DNA of 64,000 bases from Paenibacillus oleatilyticus (GTDB lineage Bacteria; Bacillota; Bacilli; Paenibacillales; NBRC-103111), in the NCBI RefSeq assembly GCF_018998565.1, contig NZ_JAHNZO010000023.1, positions 61,704 through 125,703 of the forward strand, read 5' to 3'. The position numbers and the translations under genes are program-made. The notes under the pieces are model-generated. The model was not told the DNA's origin, did no database searches, and worked only from the letters and a program-made list of their open reading frames with translations. Of this stretch, positions 58,608-64,000 are shown piece after piece. How positions within the stretch are numbered: the stretch's first letter is position 1; every line of letters starts with the position of its first letter.

Positions 58608-59468
58608 TTATAAAATAAATTCCACAAAAGCCGGCTGCCGCAGCATGCCTGCCTTTGTCCAGTTCCTTGTCTTTACCCTGGCTTGAATCTTCGGCTCCAG
58701 GTAAACAAAATCCCCTTTCTCTCCCACGACCAGTTGCTTACTGACTCCATAGAAAGCACGAGCTGCTGCAATAGTCACACCAAGCTCCACAATCCCTGCA
58801 GGTCGGAGTCTTCCTTCTTCCTGAACGTAAACCAGCCAGCCGAGTTCAGATTTTCTGTAGCCGGCAATAAAAACGTCATGATACTCCCAGCGAATGATCT
58901 TCAACCAATCAGGGGATCGCCGGCCGACATAGCTGCTCCCTTTCACCTTCCCGACTATCCCTTCCCATTTTCGCGCAGAGATAGCTTCGAATAAATCCCT
59001 TCCCCTGCCGTCGACAAAGGAAATAAGGGTAAAGTATTCATTCGGCCGTAAAACGTCAGCGAGGATTCTTTTCCGATCCATGAGAGGGAGTCCACGCAGG
59101 TCTTGACCATTCAACTGCAGTATATCAAAAACAACAAAATTCACAGGTCTTCTTTCCGCGGCGCCGTGGATCCGGTCTGCTTTCTTAAGCTGGAACCTTT
59201 CCATGACGCGCTCGAAATCAAATATTCCTGTCTCCGGGTCAACACTTGCGACCTCTCCGTCTAGGACTAGCTCCTCAGCTTCCGTCGGAACGTTCCATAG
59301 CTCGGGATACTGCCGTGTACAGTCGTTTTTATGGCGCGTAAATAGACGCACCTGACCGCCTGATAGATGCAATTGCAATCGGTGGCCGTCTATTTTCGGT
59401 TCGTAAATATGTGCCGCGGAATCGAAGGCTTCAGCCCTTGTCTCAAGCAGCATCGGTTCATAAAACAT
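58608..59468 (-). CDS. ATP-dependent DNA ligase
   Basis: 286 residues: adenylation domain plus OB domain only. Active-site lysine 25 in E-P-K-I-D-G-H-R; further nucleotidyl-transferase motifs L-D-G-E-V-A, F-V-V-F-D-I-L, W-E-G-I-V-G-K and W-L-K-I-I-R. Size and sequence resemble the ligase part of LigD and the short ligases of large Bacillus phages. ATG 59468 follows AGGTGATGG. It would seal nicks in element replication or repair. Confidence 0.9.
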   Translation of the reverse strand: MFYEPMLLETRAEAFDSAAHIYEPKIDGHRLQLHLSGGQVRLFTRHKNDCTRQYPELWNVPTEAEELVLDGEVASVDPETGIFDFERVMERFQLKKADRIHGAAERRPVNFVVFDILQLNGQDLRGLPLMDRKRILADVLRPNEYFTLISFVDGRGRDLFEAISARKWEGIVGKVKGSSYVGRRSPDWLKIIRWEYHDVFIAGYRKSELGWLVYVQEEGRLRPAGIVELGVTIAAARAFYGVSKQLVVGEKGDFVYLEPKIQARVKTRNWTKAGMLRQPAFVEFIL

Positions 59469-59611
59469 AACCATCACCTGAATAAATTGTAACAACTCCA
59501 TATGGTAGGGAAAATAGTAGATTGCTGGGGATTAAACATGTATAATATTTCCTGTACAGTAGAATGGCTTTATGGGCGGTCGGCTAGCCTCTCGGAAGGG
59601 AGGTGATGCCT

Positions 59612-59725
59612 GTGGAGGTTAAGGACACTTTGACTCTCATGATCAGTTTCGGTTCGCTTATCATCGCGCTGCTGACGTTGGTCGTGACGATCGTCTTGGT
59701 GCTTATCCAAAACAAAAAGAAATAG
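59612..59725 (+). CDS. Holin-like type I toxin peptide
   Basis: 37 residues from GTG (seven bases after GGGAGGTG; ATG at 59606 is the other choice). It has one hydrophobic helix (L-I-I-A-L-L-T-L-V-V-T-I-V-L-V-L) and ends Q-N-K-K-K, the pattern of TxpA/BsrG-like and 'holin-like toxin' peptides. TATAAT at 59541-59546 can drive it. An antisense RNA is likely from the other strand. Confidence 0.78.
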   Translation: MEVKDTLTLMISFGSLIIALLTLVVTIVLVLIQNKKK

Positions 59726-59838
59726 ACCGCCCCCGGTAAGGTACGGTCTATCATGACTCACTTTACTTGAAAGCCGACTGCCTTTGAAGCAGCCTACTGT
59801 ACTGGGGGAGTCGTGTTGCGAGCACGGCTCTCTTTATT
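59723..59838 (-). ncRNA. Probable antisense RNA of the toxin locus
   Basis: TAGACCG (59723-59729) and CGGTCTA (59744-59750) form a stem that, on the minus strand, runs into CTATTTCTTTTTGTTTT: a terminator placed at the toxin's 3' end. On the plus strand the toxin message can run on to GAGTCGTG/CACGGCTC (59808-59830), followed by TCTTTATT. The two transcripts would overlap by about 100 bases, as in txpA/ratA. The antisense promoter is not clear. Confidence 0.5.
59808..59838 (+). terminator. Terminator of the toxin message
   Basis: Eight-bp stem with one G-U pair, loop TTGCGAG, T-rich exit. Confidence 0.65.
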
Positions 59839-59963
59839 ATGTGCTTCAATCCATTTGTTAATGCCAAAGAAAGTACTAAACTTTACTTTATTTTACCAAC
59901 TGCAAACTCATAAATCAATATAGAATTCTATACGTTATTATTTCCAGAATATATCTGCGCTGC

Positions 59964-60215
59964 TCATACTCCAGGACTCTCCACCTTCATGATGTCTAAG
60001 AATGGCACCTTTTTCTCTTCCCCGTGCCGGCTAACATGGACCAGCTTTGTCCTCGAATCCATCTTCGTGATCTGGCCGCGCACCTGCTCTTCCATCCCCC
60101 ATACGGTCAGCAGAACCTCTGCGTCCTCGTCTTTTGCCTCGATCAATTGATTCCCCAGTTCCTCCAGTTCAAATTCGTCACGTGTCGGGCGTTTCGGTAC
60201 TTTCGACTTAGCCAT
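59964..60215 (-). CDS. YolD-like protein
   Basis: 83 residues. R-D-E-F-E-L-E-E-L-G-N-Q-L-I-E-A, V-L-L-T-V-W-G-M-E-E-Q-V-R-G-Q-I-T-K-M-D and V-P-F-L-D-I-M match the YolD family, whose members accompany UvrX-type Y polymerases and are probably the Gram-positive analogue of UmuD. AGGGGGAG precedes the ATG. Last gene of the polymerase operon. Confidence 0.82.
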   Translation of the reverse strand: MAKSKVPKRPTRDEFELEELGNQLIEAKDEDAEVLLTVWGMEEQVRGQITKMDSRTKLVHVSRHGEEKKVPFLDIMKVESPGV

Positions 60216-60228
60216 GGCAAATCTCCCC

Positions 60229-60723
60229 CTATACCTTTTTGTTCAATTCAGCCGATATATTCTGAATGTGTTTACCTATCTTAACACTAATCGACGCACG
60301 TGCAACATCCCGCATGATCGAAAACTTATCTTCATAGCCGCGGCAAATATAACGAAAATGAAGATCTGTATCCTCGCGATCGTCTTTGAATATTTTTATT
60401 TTTCTTTCGCGGAGTTCGCGATTGACGGCCGCAAGCTCCAAATGAACCCGGTTCATGAGTGCCAGCGTAGCAACTGAGTATAGTTTCCGGAGTGGGTTCA
60501 TGGAAAGAGTAATTTCCTTCCCATTCTTTTCAATCATCGTCAACATGACCGGCAGCAGGACAGCGTCGCGGATCATTTCGAGTTCTTCTCGTGTTGGGAT
60601 TTGTGCCTTTTTCGTTTCAATACTCCCCGGATGACTCCGTTCCTCAAGTACCTCGCGGTGCTCAGGAAGCATCATTCGGCTGGCTTCCCATCGGCCGTTT
60701 CCTGATAGTTTTTTGCTGTTCAT
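60229..60723 (-). CDS. YolD-related protein
   Basis: 164 residues. The start N-G-R-W-E-A-S-R-M-M-L-P-E-H-R-E matches the YolD N-terminal signature; the rest is a helical extension not seen in the short YolD proteins. ATG overlaps the polymerase stop (ATGA), so expression is coupled and SOS-controlled. Having two YolD-type genes behind one polymerase is uncommon. Confidence 0.65.
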   Translation of the reverse strand: MNSKKLSGNGRWEASRMMLPEHREVLEERSHPGSIETKKAQIPTREELEMIRDAVLLPVMLTMIEKNGKEITLSMNPLRKLYSVATLALMNRVHLELAAVNRELRERKIKIFKDDREDTDLHFRYICRGYEDKFSIMRDVARASISVKIGKHIQNISAELNKKV

Positions 60724-61976
60724 TTGTAGTGGCCCCCGATTTTCATTGATCTTTCACGAGCCTGCCCCGAAGCCATCAGTGACGACGCCCGAAGGATTGC
60801 AGAGCTCCCGTATCGGTTCTTGATGCTGTCCGTCGTCCGTTCCAACTGACGGAGTTTTTCCTTGTCTTCGAACAATGATAATTGATATGTCCCGGCGTCG
60901 GAAAGCCCTGTCAACGCCACGCCTAACCTGCGTACGGGATGGCCGTCCCAATGCCTATGAAAGAGCGATCTAACGGCAGCATACACTTCCTTCGTGATGT
61001 TCGTAGGATCTGGGAGAGTCATTTGCCTGTTGAAGCCCGTTGGATGGTCGTAATCAGCTCCGCTGGCGCCAACAGATACGACCCTTCCCATGAATCCTTT
61101 GGACCGGCAGCGCCGGCACACTTCCTCCGAGAGCTCGCCAAGCACGACCTCTATGTCCTCTTTCCGCGCATAATCAATAGGCAAAGTCATCCCGTGCCCG
61201 ATAGCCTTTTGGCCCCCACCGAAGGTACCTGGAGAAACTGGGCTAGGGTCGATCCCCCACGAAGTCTCATGAAAAATTTGAGCCTGCACATGACTTTGTT
61301 TACCCATTCGTTGACTAAGCATCTGCTTAAATTTTGGTAGAGGAATTTTGGCGAGGTCGCCGATCGTATGGATGCCCATCCGGAGAAAATGATTTGTCAT
61401 GCGGCCGGCCACGCCGTACATTTTGCTGATTGGCAACGACCACAAGTGACGGGATACTTCAGCTTGAGGGAGAATGAAAATCCCCTCTTCTGTCTTTTTG
61501 GCGAAGTTGTCACAGGCCGTTTTTGCGAGAATTTTGGTATCCGAAATACCGACCCTGGACCATACGCCAGTTGCAAGCATAATTTTAGCTTGAATTTGCT
61601 TCGCTATTTCCTCTGGGGAGCCGAAATATTTCAGGCTGCCGGTCACGTCCAGAAATTGTTCGTCAATGGAAAAAGGTTCAACCAGATCAGTAAACGTCTC
61701 ATATATTCTCGTGATAGCCAACGAAACGTCGATGTACGTCCTCATCCGCGGCCGTATAACGACGAGTTCAGGACACTTCCCAAGGGCCTCCCCAAGCGTC
61801 TCAGCCGTCTTTACGCCGAACGATTTCGCTACTGGGCACGCGGCTAATATTATGCCAGATCTGCGTGCTGGATCACCGGCTACAACTACGGGTTGATCCG
61901 CATATTCAGGATGAGCTGCTTTTTCAACGCTCGCATAAAAACTCTGGCAATCTGCAAGCATGATGACTTTCTTCAT
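60720..61976 (-). CDS. uvrX: Y-family DNA polymerase (UvrX/UmuC-like)
   Basis: 418 residues. Catalytic carboxylates lie in M-L-A-D-C-Q-S-F-Y-A-S-V-E and F-S-I-D-E-Q-F-L-D-V; a helix-hairpin-helix follows (M-G-I-H-T-I-G-D-L-A-K-I-P), and Y-Q-L-S-L-F is a beta-clamp-binding tail. Error-prone translesion synthesis is expected. ATG 61976 follows TTTGGAG. A LexA box lies between promoter and start, so it is SOS-induced with the YolD genes. Confidence 0.93.
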   Translation of the reverse strand: MKKVIMLADCQSFYASVEKAAHPEYADQPVVVAGDPARRSGIILAACPVAKSFGVKTAETLGEALGKCPELVVIRPRMRTYIDVSLAITRIYETFTDLVEPFSIDEQFLDVTGSLKYFGSPEEIAKQIQAKIMLATGVWSRVGISDTKILAKTACDNFAKKTEEGIFILPQAEVSRHLWSLPISKMYGVAGRMTNHFLRMGIHTIGDLAKIPLPKFKQMLSQRMGKQSHVQAQIFHETSWGIDPSPVSPGTFGGGQKAIGHGMTLPIDYARKEDIEVVLGELSEEVCRRCRSKGFMGRVVSVGASGADYDHPTGFNRQMTLPDPTNITKEVYAAVRSLFHRHWDGHPVRRLGVALTGLSDAGTYQLSLFEDKEKLRQLERTTDSIKNRYGSSAILRASSLMASGQARERSMKIGGHYK

Positions 61977-62007
61977 CCTAGTCTCCAAAGTGTGTTCGCC
62001 TCCGATG

Positions 62008-62028
62008 GGAACATTTGTTTGTATTATA
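62008..62028 (-). promoter_or_regulatory. LexA (SOS) box and -10 of the polymerase operon
   Basis: GGAACATTTGTTTG (62008-62021) fits the Bacillus SOS consensus CGAACRNRYGTTYG at nearly all positions. TATAAT lies directly upstream on the minus strand (62028-62023), with TTGTAT 18 bases before it. Confidence 0.82.
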
Positions 62029-62104
62029 TGCGAACAATATAGAAACATACAATAGAAATATCTTCCTATTAAATATTTTTTATAAAAATGAAAAAAACGC
62101 CGCG

Positions 62105-62326
62105 TTATTCGCGGGCGCTCTCTTCGTCTGGTTTATGCTCTATCACATCATTTGGCTGCACTCGAAAGTAAGTACATATCTTATCTATAGTTTCCATTGA
62201 GACATATTCATCCTTCCCCATTTTTGCAAGTTGAACTGTCCCTATCCCAAGTTCTTCTCTGAACTGAGTTTTTGTCAAGCCCTTCTCAACGAGTAGATGC
62301 CAAAGTGGCTTATATGAAAATCCCAT
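62105..62326 (-). CDS. Small XRE-family regulator
   Basis: 73 residues. L-W-H-L-L-V-E-K-G-L-T-K-T-Q-F-R-E-E-L-G-I-G is an HTH of the short family ending Y-F-R-V-Q-P-N-D-V-I-E-H. ATG 62326 follows AAAGGAAATT; the frame is open to 62395. Sits between the polymerase operon and a rightward set of tiny genes. Confidence 0.82.
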   Translation of the reverse strand: MGFSYKPLWHLLVEKGLTKTQFREELGIGTVQLAKMGKDEYVSMETIDKICTYFRVQPNDVIEHKPDEESARE

Positions 62327-62476
62327 AACATTTAATTTCCTTTCATTTAGTTTATATATTGTTTCCATTATAGAAAAACATATTTCAAAAAGCAAATATT
62401 ATAATTGACGTTATGTTTCATTTATGATATATTTTATTTAGAAAGTGATACTTTAACTTTCTGAAAGGGTGATGAA

Positions 62477-62602
62477 ATGAAAGATTGGGTACTTCTTCTT
62501 ACGGCTTTCGTACAACTACTTACCGCAATAATCACACTACAAAATGGCCGAAAGAAAAGCAAAAAAGGAACCCCACGCCGCGCACCCCGCAAACGTAAAT
62601 AG
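62477..62602 (+). CDS. Small membrane peptide (41 residues)
   Basis: M-K-D-W-V-L-L-L-T-A-F-V-Q-L-L-T-A-I-I-T, then a very basic tail (K-K-S-K-K-G-T-P-R-R-A-P-R-K-R-K). GAAAGGGTG precedes the ATG; an earlier ATG is stopped at once. One membrane helix plus cationic tail resembles holin-like or toxin peptides. Confidence 0.6.
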   Translation: MKDWVLLLTAFVQLLTAIITLQNGRKKSKKGTPRRAPRKRK

Positions 62603-62609
62603 GTTCCTC

Positions 62610-62636
62610 GGAGAGGTCGCTAGCGACGGCCTCTCC
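62610..62636 (+). terminator. Stem-loop after the 41-residue peptide gene
   Basis: GGAGAGG (62610-62616) pairs with CCTCTCC (62630-62636) with an inner CGCTAGCG. No T run. Confidence 0.6.
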
Positions 62637-62699
62637 ACCCAATCTTAACATAAAGCGAGTTCAAATAAAATAAGATCAAAATAAATGGAGGGATTAGGA

Positions 62700-62786
62700 A
62701 TGGACAAGCTCTTTTGGATCGTTTGGGTTCCGGTTTTAATCCTCTCAGTTGCTGGTCTCATTAAGGCATTTCGGAATCGGAAATAA
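62700..62786 (+). CDS. Very small membrane peptide (28 residues)
   Basis: M-D-K-L-F-W-I-V-W-V-P-V-L-I-L-S-V-A-G-L, then I-K-A-F-R-N-R-K. GGAGGGATTAGGA precedes the ATG. One helix and a basic end. Function unknown. Confidence 0.55.
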   Translation: MDKLFWIVWVPVLILSVAGLIKAFRNRK

Positions 62787-62807
62787 CAAACATGGGAGGT
62801 ATTCGGT

Positions 62808-62972
62808 ATGACGTTTCAAGAAGCACAAGAAATGGTGTTGTCGCAATTGAGGGTTCGGGTTTGGGAAAAGCAATGGGGCAACATCGAAATTGATTATGTC
62901 CGGTATTTTGACGATGTGGAGGCCATTGAGTCGTTCAGGAAAGAAACCGGCTTCCGCATAGAGATTCTATAG
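62808..62972 (+). CDS. Small soluble element protein (54 residues)
   Basis: Acidic, mixed alpha/beta (E-A-Q-E-M-V-L-S-Q-L-R-V-R-V; Y-F-D-D-V-E-A-I-E-S-F). GGGAGGTATTCGGT precedes the ATG. Followed by a UUCG hairpin. Confidence 0.6.
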   Translation: MTFQEAQEMVLSQLRVRVWEKQWGNIEIDYVRYFDDVEAIESFRKETGFRIEIL

Positions 62973-62975
62973 TAC

Positions 62976-62991
62976 AGGCCCTTCGGGGCCT
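62976..62991 (+). other. UUCG tetraloop hairpin
   Basis: AGGCCC-TTCG-GGGCCT, perfect six-bp stem, in the gap between two small genes. No T run, so it may be an mRNA-stabilising or processing element. Confidence 0.55.
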
Positions 62992-63012
62992 CCTTGAAGA
63001 GGAGGAAAGCCA

Positions 63013-63180
63013 TTGTCTGAACAAATGCAGCCGTTAAAGAACGATTTCCTGGAGCTTCACAAGTTTTGGGGTACCGAATCCCTTGAACGACGGGACGAAG
63101 CCGGTATAGAGTACGCAAAGGGAGTAAGCTACGGATTTAAGATCGCTGCGGCGATCATTGAAACGAAGGAACAAAAATAG
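63013..63180 (+). CDS. Small element protein (55 residues)
   Basis: TTG start eight bases after GAGGAGG. M-S-E-Q-M-Q-P-L-K-N-D-F-L-E-L-H and F-K-I-A-A-A-I-I-E-T-K. No family. Flanked by UUCG hairpins. Confidence 0.6.
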   Translation: MSEQMQPLKNDFLELHKFWGTESLERRDEAGIEYAKGVSYGFKIAAAIIETKEQK

Positions 63181-63183
63181 CGC

Positions 63184-63199
63184 GGGGGCTTCGGCCCCC
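63184..63199 (+). other. UUCG tetraloop hairpin
   Basis: GGGGGC-TTCG-GCCCCC, directly after the stop codon of the 55-residue gene. Confidence 0.55.
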
Positions 63200-63220
63200 C
63201 AAATAACGGGGGTATGCGGA

Positions 63221-63412
63221 ATGGGTAAATACTCGGTAAGCCCGTACACATATGGGCCGTATAACAATCCTACATCATGGGGGATCTGGAACAAGGAAAC
63301 AAAGGCATGGACGACATTCCTTCCGTGCCAAAGAAAGAAAGATGCGGAAGACGTTGCAAAGACTTGGAATGAATCAATCGTCGACGGACGGTATACGCGG
63401 GGGTCACGATGA
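63221..63412 (+). CDS. Small element protein (63 residues)
   Basis: M-G-K-Y-S-V-S-P-Y-T-Y-G-P-Y-N-N-P and D-A-E-D-V-A-K-T-W-N. ATG 63221 follows ACGGGGG. Its stop overlaps the next start (ATGA). Function unknown. Confidence 0.6.
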   Translation: MGKYSVSPYTYGPYNNPTSWGIWNKETKAWTTFLPCQRKKDAEDVAKTWNESIVDGRYTRGSR

Positions 63413-63744
63413 AAAGCGAATTAACGATTGCTGATTGTCCGCAGGTCTTGCAGGATCGGGTAAAGAAGTCGCAACAATCAATTGAAGGCACTATAATCTC
63501 CGTACAAAAATGGGACAGCACACCCTACATCGATAAGTCTAGGATAGTTTCTACATATAAGGTGTTTATCCAATTTGGATTCGAAATCGCTATCTATCAG
63601 GCAACAAAAACCGTTGGAGGATGCACGCTGGATGACGATGTTACGGTCAATGTTGTAAACGCGGCTGAAATCGAGGTGATTGCCAGACATGCAAAATGGA
63701 TCGGTGAGGATTTACGAAGAATTTTAAGAGATAGCCCCGCCTGA
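63409..63744 (+). CDS. Element protein of unknown function
   Basis: 111 residues, beta-rich (V-F-I-Q-F-G-F-E-I-A-I-Y, D-D-D-V-T-V-N-V-V-N) with a helical end. Translationally coupled to the gene before it. Not recognised. Confidence 0.6.
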   Translation: MKSELTIADCPQVLQDRVKKSQQSIEGTIISVQKWDSTPYIDKSRIVSTYKVFIQFGFEIAIYQATKTVGGCTLDDDVTVNVVNAAEIEVIARHAKWIGEDLRRILRDSPA

Positions 63745-63798
63745 CGAGACCTGCGCGAAACGGGCCGAAACCTACCGGCACAAGCCGCTGAACGTAGA

Positions 63799-63834
63799 AA
63801 ATCCCCGTCAGCCTTACGAAGCCGGTGGGGATTT
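63799..63834. terminator. Stem-loop between convergent genes
   Basis: AAATCCCC (63799-63806) pairs with GGGGATTT (63827-63834), with a further AGCC/GGCT-like inner part. It lies between the rightward run and the leftward partial gene. Confidence 0.65.
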
Positions 63835-63850
63835 CGGTTCGTTACTCGTA

Positions 63851-64000
63851 TCATTTCAATGTGCGTAAGTAGCCTGAGCCGCTACATTCGTCGACTTCAC
63901 TCCAGGCCCGACATTCTATAGTAAGATAATAACCGTTCGATTTCGGCGCAGCAATCACCTCTCCTCCGGCTTCGCCACCTCTACGGCGGACTTCATGGTA
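63851..64000 (-). CDS. 3' end of a leftward gene cut by the window edge
   Basis: The last 49 codons are open: Y-H-E-V-R-R-R-G-G-E-A-G-G-E-V-I-A-A-P-K, then S-N-G-Y-Y-L-T-I-E-C-R-A-W-S-E-V-D-E-C and L-R-T-L-K-stop. Composition looks like a real protein, but too little is present to name it. Confidence 0.5.
   Translation of the reverse strand, partial: YHEVRRRGGEAGGEVIAAPKSNGYYLTIECRAWSEVDECSGSGYLRTLK

Noticed and set aside
1..64000. CRISPR array, tRNA and rRNA genes, insertion sequences
   Set aside because: I saw no regular repeat-spacer array, no cloverleaf or rRNA sequence, and no transposase.

Overview
The window looks like a chromosome segment of a spore-forming, GC-moderate Firmicute of the Paenibacillaceae type. 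The gene set points that way: clpP-clpX-tig, gerM-rph-rdgB, a Ger(x)C-like lipoprotein, gerE, RNase J, and glpD under a GlpP-type leader. Many genes start with TTG or GTG behind strong GGAGG sites. I assign no species; this rests on recognised protein families, not on a search.

Host part (1 to about 33.5 kb). From the left: the 5' end of a divergent polysaccharide deacetylase; a secreted HExxH/helix-hairpin-helix membrane protein; a cytochrome P450; ispG; clpX-clpP; tig; a TPR-like protein; a small coiled-coil protein; asnB; then gerM-rph-rdgB. Next come a PAS-GGDEF diguanylate cyclase with a PgpA-like phosphatase, two germination-type lipoproteins, a methyltransferase/beta-lactamase-fold pair, a ROK regulator, and a translationally coupled pair of DGQHR (DndB-like) proteins without other dnd genes. 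Then a DUF2071 protein, the glycerol-3-phosphate module (glpD with promoter and attenuator, glpP convergent to it), RNase J, a lipoprotein gene broken by a one-base frameshift, a decayed aspartic protease between two copies of a terminator-like repeat, and gerE.

Element part (about 33.6 kb to the right edge). This more AT-rich, densely packed region is a prophage or prophage-derived element. Nearly all genes from 54 kb back to 34.6 kb read leftwards as one early region of many small, overlapping genes: antirepressor, AbrB, a Rad50-like ATPase, RecT, a DnaD-like replication protein, a helicase loader, DnaB, dUTPase, a RuvC-like nuclease, an ArpU-like regulator and HNH. The switch at 53.6-54.2 kb has two promoters that carry the same operator core, ATYACGTRAT, in their spacers, next to a divergent CI-type repressor. 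I see no integrase, terminase, capsid, tail or lysis genes.

The most interesting locus is 55.4-58.6 kb, beside the repressor. It has a stand-alone LytTR-like protein, a degenerate ImmA-like protein, then an Agr-type cell-cell signalling operon: a small HTH protein, a membrane protein with no kinase domain where AgrC would be, AgrB, and a 40-residue AgrD. Opposite to it is a CPBP membrane protease. The two divergent transcripts are driven by mirror-image, overlapping promoters whose -35 boxes both sit on identical 14-bp palindromes. I infer a reduced quorum-sensing module that may inform the element's behaviour.

To the right lie an ATP-dependent DNA ligase, a probable type I toxin-antitoxin locus, a LexA-boxed Y-family polymerase operon with two YolD-type genes, another HTH regulator and a rightward run of very small genes separated by UUCG-loop hairpins.
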